Shown here in pieces: positions 33,183 through 43,362 of a stretch of 64,000 nt of DNA (its first letter is position 1; each line of letters starts with the position of its first letter). The position numbers and the translations under genes are program-made. Source of the DNA: Tulasnella sp. 424 (taxonomy: Eukaryota > Basidiomycota > Agaricomycetes > Cantharellales > Tulasnellaceae). The notes beneath the pieces were generated by a model, which was not told the origin of the DNA, searched no databases, and was given only the letters and a program-made list of their open reading frames with translations. Location: contig WSUB01000057.1 of NCBI GenBank assembly GCA_019633425.1, positions 12,466 to 76,465 of the forward strand. Direction: 5' to 3'.

Positions 33183-35239
33183 TCAGCCAACTTCTCCATA
33201 TGCTCGAGCATCGCAAGGCGTGTGGCGGGTCGTCGAAATAGATTCAGGGCGAGGGCGCGCTAAAGGAAGCGTACAATGAGAGGGTATTTGAGTCAGTAAA
33301 GATAAAACAAGCTGGGTAGAGAGTAACGAACCTTGGGCGTGTTCCTGGTTCCCCGACTTGATCTCCCCAAAGGCAATCCCGGACCAGTCATATGCCGCGA
33401 CGCCGTGGAGATAGTGTATACGGGCGGTAGTCTCCTTGTCCTGATGAGCCATAAGCATCGCCGCGACATCTTCGCCATATAGATCGCCGGTCTACGCAAG
33501 TGGGTTAGTATCGCCCGACTTGGACAGGAAAAAAAGGACCCGTTCAACTTGCCTCGGCTGACAGACCCGCACGGAACCCCGTGAATGAAACGCCTCGGCC
33601 GTCTATCGGTTTTAAGCCAAGGGATTCTGCAAGACGAGCAAACCGCGCATTGATATGTTTGGCTGACAGGGCCCTGGTCGGGTCAGGGTGCATGGAACAA
33701 CCGCCATGCGCCGATTGCCGGAACCTTGAGTTGGGAGGAAGGATTAGACAAGGACGAGAAATCGATACCGAGAGCGGGAATACGAACAAAGGAAGGTCGG
33801 CATTGCCAATGCGAAGGTGAAACTCGGTGCCTTTTAGCACGTCTTCGTACGGCTACGTGTGTGTGTTCATTGTTAGCGAACGAAGGTGTTTCGTCGAATG
33901 AATCGCGGATAGAACTCACTTTGCCCACATAGTCTAAAAGTTCAACGCGGTGGTATAATAAAGTAATGATATAGTTGACAGGGTCGAATGGGATATTCTG
34001 CGGTTCCTGAAGAGACCGGAGCATAAACTCCAGGGGTTTGAACGCTTGTGTGCCATTTCGGCCCTAGGAAGACAAAATGAGGAGGTGAGGATCGATCCCA
34101 AGCGGAAATCATTACGACGGAAGCGGGACTTGCTTTAATATGCTCGGCGATAACGGTCACCAAAAAGGCTCCTTCCCCTCGATCGACATCACGTCGAATT
34201 TGAAGGTCCTTATTTTTCATGAACAAGCGTTAGTAGTCATAACAACTGGTAGTAAAGGTCATTATCTCGAACCTTGCCGATCCTCCCTTCCTGGCCGTCC
34301 CACTCCGGATGACTGTAGCCAAGGGCGCCAGGCCGCAGTGCGGTCACGGCCCGGGTAGCAATCGCTACCGATAAGGAAACCGTGATGGCCGCCTCCTTAC
34401 AAGTGTTGCCGCGCAGGGCCTCTTCCACGATCCGTTGGGCCTCGTAACGACCCATTCGGGCTTTTGAAGGAATCCTCTTATCCAGTCGGAACTCGCGAAA
34501 CACTATTAAAAGGGAAAAGTCCCGGCAGCCGATCAGTAAAAACGGCCGAAAGGACAGCTGAAGAAAGCACGCTCACATGCGATCGCCTCCGCGATGATAA
34601 GGCGGAATAGCCCGCCGGCTTTCGAACCCGCTAGTCCACTTTGGAGGACCTTGGCGCCGGATCGGTCACCGTTGTCGTCGACGCAATGGCGGCCAATAAG
34701 CTGGATCAGGGTTGCACACCACTGCGACAACGTACCATAGGCTACGAGCCCGTTGGCCTTGCTGCCTTTGGTGACCTTGAGCTGAACATGGCGTCCAAGA
34801 AAAAGCGAACGTCAGTAAACAATGAAGATGTCAGACTAGCCGGAGAACTCACGAGCATTTGAATAAATAGCCGACCGTTGTCCACAAAGGTGGTCTTGTG
34901 GAACGTCAGGTCTGGCGGCACTCCCTGCCTTCCGAAAATCCTTCCCACTGTCTCTTCATCCTCTCTAGGCGCTTGAGGACTGCGAGCTCGAGTGTCTCCT
35001 TTGGCACGAGACAAGCCTGGCGACATTCCGTGATCATCCCCGCGAGCTCTTCGGGATCCATCGCGTCGAGCGTTTGCTCGAATACAGTCTTCTTGGGACC
35101 TGAGGGCAGTTCGGGGTCCGACAGGTGTTCCAGGTCTGGAGTCGGTGGTCTGGCGTCGTCCGGAATTGAGAGCAATGGCGGCAGCCGGCAGGTGAAAGGC
35201 TGGTTGGGGTTTTGCCTTAGCTGGTTTCTTGCGGGCCAT
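33183..35239 (-). CDS. Tyrosine recombinase (Crypton/DUF3435-like), probably degenerate
   Basis: Several exons join in frame. They encode LKVTKGSKANGLVAYGTLSQ and QWCATLIQLIG, then YEAQRIVEEALRG and ATRAVTALRPGALGYSHPEW, which matches the first Arg box. Further on come LQEPQNIPFDPVNYIITLLY, SAKHINARFARLAESLG, VSFTGFRAGLSAE (second Arg box) and MLMAHQDKETTARIHYLHG, with the His and the likely catalytic Tyr. This order is that of fungal tyrosine recombinases that move Crypton-type or related elements by site-specific recombination (family knowledge). Two introns begin with GC (34133 and 33552, both GCAAGT). The first exon (from ATG 35239) contains two compensating frame changes, near 35185 and 34915, so the 5' part may be damaged. 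The C-terminal end is not resolved. It abuts the inverted module R half. Terminal repeats of the element were not found. Confidence 0.65.
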
Positions 35240-35573
35240 GGTCAAGAGTGAGGAGGTAGAAGGAAGATATGGGGATGATAATGATTTTCAAGCGAGTAAG
35301 AGCGGTGAGGAGGTGGAAGGAGGATTATGGCGATGAGGATGATTTCCAAGCCGCTAAGCATGCGCATATATAGCCCTCCCTTGCGTCGGTGCCCGTCGTC
35401 CCCCGAACTCTCTGAACTTGAGGTTGACAGCTTCAGCCGTTAATGAAGTAAATACAGGGTGCATGCGTTGCGAGTTTGAGGGCGAGGATCGGCGCGAGGT
35501 TTTGCGCGCGTTGCGGGGTCCTAAGCGTCAAGGCGTCCCTCACGCGACAAACGCTTGGCCTCGTTATCACCGA

Positions 35574-35603
<30 letters not shown>
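35574..35603 (+). repeat. (GTC)10 microsatellite
   Basis: Ten perfect GTC units followed by GCCGCCGG. It lies in non-coding DNA upstream of the recombinase gene and is likely length-variable between isolates. Confidence 0.95.
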
Positions 35604-35610
<7 letters not shown>

Positions 35611-35949
35611 GCGGTCACATGACAAGTCAGACCAAAAAAGACATTTTTTACGACTACACCCAAACTCCTCACTCCTCCTCTTATGTTTTCCACTGCCATA
35701 TATTATATCCTTTATTAGTTACATGTACAGTATATATGCTATGAGCTCCGAGTGTCACCGAGTCGCGCGATTCAACTGCCTCACGAGCTCGCCCTTTGAG
35801 AAGGACGACGCAATTTTTCCAAGTCCAGCACGTAAGGGAACGGGGTTTGAACTCAGGGTCAGCCAGTGTGTTGTGGGCTATCTTAGCATTGTGGGAACTG
35901 GCATTCACGCTCCGTCTTGCTCTCCCTCAGTATCAAACGTCTAATGACC

Positions 35950-36345
35950 GCAATGACTGCCCCGAAGGGAGGTAGCGAACTGGAGTACATCGTCATCTGA
36001 CAGAAATACGGCAAGTTGGAAAGATTGTCCAGGCGGGCTTGATATTTCCAGACATATAGTAATGCCCTGTGGTAAAAATGCTTTTGTCATGCTTTCTAGG
36101 ATGGTGGATCAACCGATAGTTGGGGCGCCTATAGCTCACTCGATATTCAGCAGTAGTTGTGCTAGATCCCGAACAACGTCTGGATTTTGTTTCCACGACA
36201 TCCCTTCATTATAATGGACGATTACGACTAGAGTCCGAATGAGATTATGGACAGAATAAGGGATGCGGTGTCTGACTTGAAGGCAGAGCGCTTTCACTGA
36301 GTTTGGCGGTACTTAAGAGACTTATGAGCGGGAAAGGGAGCCATG
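35950..36345 (-). pseudogene. Decayed copy of gene X (5' part)
   Basis: Aligns with the start, first intron and beginning of exon 2 of gene X at 26480-26876: ATGGCTCCCTTTCC at 36345, AAGTACCGCCAAA, the donor GAGTGAGC, the acceptor region CAGGGCATTACTATATGTC and GTATTTCTGTCAGATGA. The exon 1 frame hits a stop after about 16 codons, so it cannot encode the protein. Confidence 0.75.
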
Positions 36346-36423
36346 AGTGGTGGTTGATTTAAAAGGAAAGTGGGAGAGGTGCCAGATGGACGCGTCGAGG
36401 GCAATTTATACCATTATGCTGTG

Positions 36424-37080
36424 ACCCTCGTTATCAATGCCAACACCTCCTGATATGCATATCGATTATGTTTTGCCCAATCGTCGAACGGATGCAGACT
36501 GTTCGTCAAGCGCTGCCAAGCTGCCAAGGGGTGAATGGGGTGCCAAGGTGTATAAAGACCACCAGACTTGTTCCAAAACTCTTCGTTTCTTCAACCGCCA
36601 ACGCTTCAAGACACCCCCAGCACTCCCACCCTCGCTCACGAAGTTCATCCCTTCGAGAAATTTAGAGGCGTCGACCACTCTTCTGGTCACCTCCGGTGGC
36701 TCATTCTGGCCGGTTGGGTTAAGCCCTGTCGAATGCCAACCTAGCCTCGCCTTTCTAACCCCTGGAACGCCTTGTCCAGCTATTCCCCAGACAGAGCTCA
36801 GCAGCTTAGTCGTCCAATACCTGGGCGGACGTCAAGCACGGCTGGTGCCGCGTTCGTATCTTACAGTCCCTTGCAATCGCGCATGTGGGCGTAGAAAACC
36901 GGATGACCGAGCCAGTTAGTCGACCGGAATGACCGGCGTAGCTTAGTGCCGTAGAGTACAAGTAGAGTAGCTTTTCTTTTTGGGGCTCGAAGACAAGCGC
37001 GGGCCTCCTCGTGGTGAGCCCGGGCAACGTCCCCGTCGTCGGCAACGACGAAGGTGACGGCTAGATCGCGTTCGCATTTG
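36424..37080 (+). repeat. Module R, copy C, with TATA box
   Basis: Aligns with copy B along its length: CCAACACCTCCTGA, a TATA box (GTGTATAAAGACC, 36549-36561), CTCTTCGTTTCTTCAACC, GTGGCTCATTCTGGCCGG, GGCTGGTGCCGCGTTCG, GACCGGAATGACCGGCG and the GC-rich core. The donor-like site is altered by one inserted T (GGGTTAAGC at 36717), so splicing there would be lost if it exists in the other copies. Confidence 0.6.
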
Positions 37081-37162
37081 TAACTTCTGGTAGCGAGCAA
37101 ATGAACATTTTATATCTATCGAAATTAAGAGACCTGCTGTCCCGTAATGGAGTTTCCCGAAC

Positions 37163-37182
37163 CTCGCGCGTTCAACGCGCGC
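37163..37182. terminator. Conserved hairpin just 3' of kinase-TPR copy C
   Basis: CTCGCGCGTTCAACGCGCGC contains the perfect inverted repeat CGCGCGTT/AACGCGCG. It lies about 40 bp past the stop codon, in the predicted 3' UTR, and is retained in all four units. Confidence 0.4.
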
Positions 37183-37222
37183 GATGGAAGCACACACCGC
37201 CCCCGTACCAAGAAAGTCCTAC

Positions 37223-39753
37223 TCAACAGGCCTCTCCAGCTTGCATCGCAGTCTTGGGAATACCCGCCAGACGAGAAGCCACCCTCCTAGCATCCCCAAC
37301 CCGCCCGAGCTTATGGTAGATAATCCATGCTGCCTCGAAAGACAGAGCTGCCTGTTCATACCGTTGCATGTTTAATTGGATTATCCCCATCTCCTCCAGC
37401 GTCTCTGAGACCATACGCCAGGCCTCCAGTTTGCGATACTCGTCAATCGCTTGCCCACTCCAGAGCAAGCTAGCCTCTACATCGCCCTGCGCTTTCTTAA
37501 CTTGAGCAAGGTTCCCAGCGGCATCGGCGCATTCGAAGCCCCGATAGGAGTTTGTCCGGTAGATTGAACACGCATCCTCTAGGACGGTGGCGGCCTCAGA
37601 GAGTCTACCCCGCCGGTGCAGACTCTCTCCCAGTCCCGCGATGCTCCTGGCAAGCAGAAGGTCGAAATTGATGCTCCGAGCCACCGAGATTGACTCCTGG
37701 TACATCTCCTCTGCCGCCTCGTAACTCCCTTGCTCCATCTTGATGCTGGCGAGAGCTTCGAGACAGTCACATGTCTCAAATGCATCTCCTATCCGACGGG
37801 CAATGTCGCATGCGGTGGTCAAGATTTCGACAGCTTTGGTGGTATTACCTGACTCCCAGAACGTGTACGCCTGACCCACCAGGACCTCCACCTCACCTCT
37901 TTTGTCACCGCTTTGGCGAGCAAGAGTGAGTGCCTCTTCCAGTATGGATAGTGCTTCCCCGAAATTTTCGTTCAGCCTATGCAGGCTCGCGAGTCTCCCG
38001 AGGCAAATGACTGCGCCAACGTCGTGACCGTGGACCCGAAACTTTTCGAGAGCCTCGCTGAGGTACGGCGTGGCTTCCTCTCCCTTAAATATCATGGCTA
38101 GGGAGCAGCCAATCTGACACAGTGCATCAGCTGTGCCGAGATCGTCGCCGAGGGCCCTGACCTTCTCCAGAGCAGTCGAACCAAGCTCGATGGCTTCATT
38201 GTATCGTGAATGCCGGTAGAAGACGAGGATCTGCTTGCGGAGAACGCTGGCGATCCCTTGGTCGTCGCCCCCCCTTTGATAAAGGTCGAGTGCCGTTTTT
38301 AGGTGTGTAACACCCTCCTCGTAGTTTCCCTTCCAGCTTTCGAGTTCGCCGAGATTCTCCAAAAGCTCTGCGGAAGGTGACAGAGGGTCGATCCCTTCAG
38401 GGGGTGGAGCACAGCGTGGCTGAAACGAAAGCCGAAATCACGTCAGTCGAATTCACATACTATCAAAATGTAGCGGTGTACGTACGAGGAAAGTGACAGT
38501 GGTCCAGCACATCCGACTCGTCGGTCTCTGCTCCGGCCCAGCTGCCCAGCACCTCGTCATCAACTCCCACAACCGCAAGCAATCGCTGAGTCGTGACTCC
38601 CCATTCACCCGAGGACGCGGACTTTCGAATATTTTGCACATTATTGCGTATTCAGCGTCAGTCCCTTGATACGGCATTTCGCCCGTCATAATCTGGGTGG
38701 GGTGTGTGTGCTCAGAGCCAGGTTCAGAGCCAAAGCAAAGGTAAGCGAACCTCCCAAACCAGCCATGCCCACGCATATACGTCGCTACTCGGAGTTCGAG
38801 GGCCTCCATCGAGCAGTTCCGGACTGCACCAGCGGATCGACCCTTTGAACCCGGTAGAGGTCTCGAGCCTTCCGAACCCGCTGTCTTCGAAAATACGCGC
38901 GAGCCCGAAATCGCAGAAGACCGCTCGACAGCTGGCGTTCACGAGAACGTTTGCCTATGGCCAGGACTATGGTTAAATATTGGAGCGTGACGAACGAAAC
39001 ATAATCCTTACCGATTTAATGTCTCCGTGACAGACTGGAGGCGTAAGTTGATGGAGAAAAGTTAGAGCGTCAATTGTATCGTACACCTTAAGAAGAGGTT
39101 GCATGAGCGTCGTCATGGTATCTTGAAGAAATTTACCTACCAATGATAATTTTTCTGGCACTTCCAAATGACGCCGCTTAATAAATTCCGTGACGTTGCC
39201 GTGGGGCTCCCAGGGTGACAGCAGCCAAGCCTCATAACGGTCGAAGTCGGCATAATACCCAATAAATTTGGCGATTCCTGGATGGTCTTTCAGGCCAGAC
39301 CAGACGAGCAGTTCCTTCGTAAAAGCCTGCCAAAACACGCGGGATTCGTATGATGCTTGCCGCAAGTTTATGCAGGGAGAGTTCTCACCCTCTTTAAGTC
39401 GAATGGATCGTCGGCGGCTGACATTCGTATCTGTTTCACGGCCACTACTTGAGGCGGGCCGTTTAGGTGTGACGCCAACCAGGAGGGCAGATAGGCGGAC
39501 TGATACAGCTCGGCCCGTTGCACAACTCCGTATCCGCCTGAGCGCTTTTTTTGCTTTTTAAAGAAAACAATCCTCCGAGAATCGACGATATATTTTCCTA
39601 GCTTTTCTAAGGCCCGCTCCTGTACGCAATTATTAAACGTCGAGCTGTGGTTGTACGGGAGAACACGTGTTTGGTGGTCGGACTTACCACAGCTTTTTTC
39701 TTGCGTGCATGTCTCCGTTCTGAATCGTCCAAGGCACCACTATGTCGCGGCAT
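37223..39753 (-). CDS. Kinase-TPR fusion protein, copy C (intact, 721 aa)
   Basis: Seven exons: 39753-39688, 39619-39389, 39326-39141, 39086-39012, 38954-38751, 38692-38486, 38419-37223. All six introns are phase 0. Residues of about 40-320 form a TKL-like protein kinase. Its motifs are SGGYGVVQRAEL (Gly loop), VAVKQIRM (Lys), FTKELLVW (helix C Glu), CHGDIKSANVLV (catalytic loop with Asp and Asn, HGD instead of HRD), CDFGLARIF, RWCSPELL, SDVYAWAWLVWEIMTG and EQRPTSRM. All catalytic residues are present, so it should be active. Residues of about 325-721 are encoded by one exon and form roughly eight TPRs of about 40 residues, ending SFEAAWIIYHKLG. No membrane segment or signal peptide is seen. 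TPR arrays usually bind proteins, so a scaffolded or ligand-regulated kinase is plausible. The donor of intron 5 is an unusual GTTCGC, also seen in copies B and D. Confidence 0.85.
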
Positions 39754-40535
39754 CAGGCTTAACTATCTGGGTTTCTAGGGGTGGTCGGTGGCGGGCGGTT
39801 AGGTGGTGGTGATGATTGCGAGATGGTGGAGGAATAAGGCGAATCGACCTCGTTTCCGGATTTCTCAGGCTTGATCGATCCCCGAAAGGCTTTATCACAT
39901 CCTCGTGCACGTAGCTCCGAATGAACATTCAAGCCGTGGCACAGTACAACAAACATGACAAGAGATGCTCTTTGCAAGAACTTCGGGTAGGTGGACCCCG
40001 TCAGATGTCCACAGCAACCGGCACGTCTTATGGGACCGTATGCGAGATCGGTTGCTCATTGCTGTGTAAATGCGGACGAGTGAAAATTGGGACGCTGGGA
40101 GGAATTTTGACCTCAAGCACACGAGTTGTTAGTGTTAGTCAAGGCCACAAACCTCCGCCCTCACTGCCACGGCTCTAGGGATCTGTTATCCATCGAGAGA
40201 AGTTGCCGTCCGGACAAGATATGAAGAATTTTGACCTAATATAACCCACTCGATTGTCTCAATTATCCACCTCAGTGACAGTTCCTGACAAGGTCGGCGC
40301 TTGCAGTTAACTTTTGAACGACCGCCGTTTGATCTTTGGACAGTACTCAGGGCCGCCCATTTGGTTCGCCTCCCCCTCCCCCTCCCCCCAACACCCCACA
40401 GTTCCCTATAATTTACACGCAGAAGCGCACCAGATTTTTATGTCTAACTTTACGCAGTTGACAATACATAACGTATTTATGGACCAACAGCCTCTACCTT
40501 GTCCAGAGTTTAACCGTTATTTAAACCAGTTACTC
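39754..40535. repeat. 5' flank of kinase-TPR copy C (pairs with 43363-44100)
   Basis: This is the upstream region of copy C and aligns with the upstream region of copy D at 43363-44100. Shared stretches include CAAGCCGTGGCACAGTACAA, GACCCCGTCAGATGTCCAC, TTGATCTTTGGACAGTAC and GCGCACCA.ATTTT.ATGTC. It includes C-rich runs (CCTCCCCCTCCCCCTCCC at about 40370-40390). No gene is supported. It shows that the tandem unit runs from module R through the gene and about 700 bp of its promoter. Confidence 0.7.
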
Positions 40536-40680
40536 GACCGAAATGACCGGCGTAGCTTAGTACCGTGGAGTAGCTTTACTTTTTTGGGCTCGAAGACGAA
40601 TGCGGGCCTCCTCGTGGTGAGCCCTGGGCATCGCCGGCAACGACGAAGGTGACGGCTAGACCGCGTCCGCACTTGTGACT
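40536..40680 (+). repeat. Module R core, copy D (5' part absent)
   Basis: GACCGAAATGACCGGCGTAG, then TTTTTTGGGCTCGAAGACG, GGGCCTCCTCGTGGTGAGCC and GACGGCTAGACCGCG. A deletion within the core removes the ACGTCCCC stretch kept in the other copies. The TATA-containing half is missing; instead the core follows directly on the 5' flank of copy C. Confidence 0.7.
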
Positions 40681-40763
40681 TTTGGTAACGAGCAGTTAGC
40701 AAAGAAAATTTTATATTTATCAGACTTAAGAGACCTGTTATCCCGTAGTGGAGGTTTCCAAAC

Positions 40764-40783
40764 CTCGCGCGTTCAACGCGCGC
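40764..40783. terminator. Conserved hairpin just 3' of kinase-TPR copy D
   Basis: The same inverted repeat, CGCGCGTT/AACGCGCG, is found about 40 bp past the stop codon, as in copies A and C. Function is not known; a 3'-processing role is a guess. Confidence 0.4.
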
Positions 40784-40822
40784 CGTGGAAGCACATGCCA
40801 CCGCATACCAAGAAAGTCCTAC

Positions 40823-43362
40823 TCAACAGCCCTCTCCAACTTTCATCATGGTCTTGGGAATACCCGCTAGATAAGAAGCCACACCCATAGCATCCCAGAC
40901 CCACCCGTGCTGATGGTAGACAATCCATGCTGCCTCGAAAGACAGGGCTGCTTCTTCATATCGTTGTATGTTTAATTGGATCGTCCCCATCTCCTCCAGC
41001 GTCTCTGAGACCCTACGCCAGGCCTCCAGTTTGCGATACTCGTCAATCGCTTGCCCACTCCAGAGCAAGCTAGCCTCTACATCGCCCTGCGCTTTCTTAA
41101 CTTGAGCAAGGTTCCCAGCGGCCTCGGCGCCATCGAACCCCCGATACGAGTTTTCCTGATAGATTGAACACGCATTGACTAGGGCGGTGGCGGCTTCAGA
41201 GAGTCTTCCCTGCCGTCGCAGAGTCTCTCCCAGCTTCGCGGTGCTCCTGGCAAGTATATACCGGTAATTGATGCTCCGAGCCACCGAGATTGACTCCTGG
41301 AACGTCTCCTCTGCCGCCTCGTAACTCCCTTGCGTCAGCTTGATGGTGGCGATAGCTTCGAGACAGTCGCACCTCCCAAATCCATCCCCTATCCGACGAG
41401 CAATGTCGCATGCCGCAGTCAGGATTTTGGCAGCTTTGGGGGAATCACCCATGGCCCAGGACACGTACGCTTTCTCCACCAGGACATTCACTTCACCAAG
41501 CTTGTCACCGCTTTGCGCAGCAAGAGTGAGTGCCTCTTCTAATGTGGATAGTGCTTTGTCATGATGACCCTCGAGCCTGAGAATCATCGCCAGTCTCTCG
41601 AGGCAATTGACCGTGCCAACGTCGTGACCGTGGACCCGAAACTTCTCGAGAGCCTCGGTGAGGTACAGCCTGGCTTCTTCTCCCTTTCGCATCTCGACTA
41701 AGGAGCGACCAATTTGATGCAATGCATCAGCTACGCCGAGATCATCATCGAGGGCCCTGAGCTTCGCCAGAGCGACCGAACCAAGCTCAATGGCTTCATT
41801 GTATCGTGAATGTCGGGAGAAGACGAGAACCTGCTTGCGGAGAACGCTGGCGATCCCTTGGTCGTCGCCCTTCTTTTGATAAAGCTCGAGTGCCGTTTTC
41901 AGGTGTGCAACACCCTCCTCGTAGTTTCCCTTCCAGCTTTTGAGTTCGCCGAGGTTCTCCAAAAGCTCTGCGGAAGGCGACAGAGGGTCGGCCCCTTCGG
42001 GAGATGGGGCACAGCGTGGCTGAAATGAAAGCCGAAACAACGTCAGCCGAATTCACATATTATCAAAATGTGATGGTATACGTACGAGGAAAGTGACAGT
42101 GGTCCGGCACATCCGACTCGTCGGTCGCTGTTCCGGCGTAGCCACCCAGCACCTCGTCATCAATTCCCACAACTGCAAGCAATCGCTAAGTCGCTCCTCC
42201 CCATCCACCTGGGGACGAGGACTTTCGAATATTTTGCGTATTATTGAGTATTCAGCGACACTCTCTTGATACGGCATTTCGCCCGTCATAATCTGGTTGG
42301 GGTGTGTGTGCTCAGAGCCAGGTTCAGAGCCAGGTTCAGAGCCAAAGCAAAGGTAAGCGAACCTCCCAAACCAGCCATGCCCACGCATATACGTCGCTAT
42401 TCGGAGTTCGAGGGCCTCCATCAAGCAGTTCCGGACTACACCAGCGGATTGACCCTTTGAATCCCGTTGAAGTCTCGAGCCTCCCGAACCCGCTGTCTTC
42501 GAAAATGCGCGCTAACCCGAAATCGCAAAAGACCGCTCTGCAGTTGGCGTTGACGAGAACGTTTGCCTAAGCCCAGGAAGGTGGTCGACATTGGAGCATG
42601 GCAAACGAAACGATACCCCTACCGATTTAATGTCTCCGTGGCAGACTGGAGGGGTAAGTTGATGGAGAAAAGTCAGAGCGTCAATTGTATCGTACACCTA
42701 AAAAAGAGATTTCATAAGAGTCGCCATAATCTGGTGAAAAAATCCCTACTAGTGATAATCTTTCTGGCACTTCCAAATGACGGCGCGCAGTAAATTCCGT
42801 GACGTTACCGTGCGGCTCCCAGGGTGACAGCAGCCAAGCTTCCAAACGATCGAAGTCGGCGTAATACCCAGTAAATTTGGCGATTCCTGGATGATCTTTC
42901 AGGCCAGACCAGACGAGCAGTTCCTTCGTAAAAGCCTGCCAAGACACGCGGGATTCGTTATGATGCCCGCTGCAAGTTTATGCAGGGAGAGTTCTCACCC
43001 TCTTTAAGTCGAATGGATCGTCGGCGGCTGACATTCGTATCTGTTTCACGGCCACTACTTGCGGCGGGCCGTTTAGGTGTGACGCCAACCAGGAGGGCAG
43101 GTAGGCGGACTGATACAGCTCGGCCCGTTGCACAACTCCGTATCCGCCTGAGCGCTTTTTTTGTTTCTTAAAGAAAACAATCCTCCGACAATCGACGTGA
43201 TATTTTCTTAGCTTTTCGTAGGCCCACTCCTGCAAACAATCATCAACCGTTGAGCTGTGGTTGTACGGGATAACAGGTGTTTGATTTCGGACGTACCACA
43301 GCTTCTCTCTTGCGTGCAAGCCTCAGTTCTGAATCTTCTAAGGCAACACTATGTCGTGGCAT
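40823..43362 (-). CDS. Kinase-TPR fusion protein, copy D (intact, 721 aa)
   Basis: Seven exons with the same lengths as copy C (66, 231, 186, 75, 204, 207, 1,197 nt): 43362-43297, 43229-42999, 42935-42750, 42697-42623, 42566-42363, 42292-42086, 42019-40823. All introns are phase 0. The kinase domain keeps SGGYGVV, VAVKQIRM, CHGDIKSANVLV, CDFGLARIF, RWCSPELL and EQRPTSRM. The TPR exon begins PRCAPSPEGADPLSP and contains repeats such as RYNEAIELGSVALAKLRALD and EKFRVHGHDVG. The start at 43362 (MPRHSVALEDSE) is conserved as M-P/S-R in all four copies. Intron 3 uses GTAGGG, weaker than the GTAGGT of B and C. It forms a direct tandem repeat of about 3.6 kb with copy C. Expected to be a cytosolic active kinase; partner and pathway unknown. 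Confidence 0.85.

Noticed and set aside
35555..35944. Arg-repeat frame across the GTC microsatellite
   Set aside because: Produced by reading the triplet repeat; no conserved neighbours or promoter.
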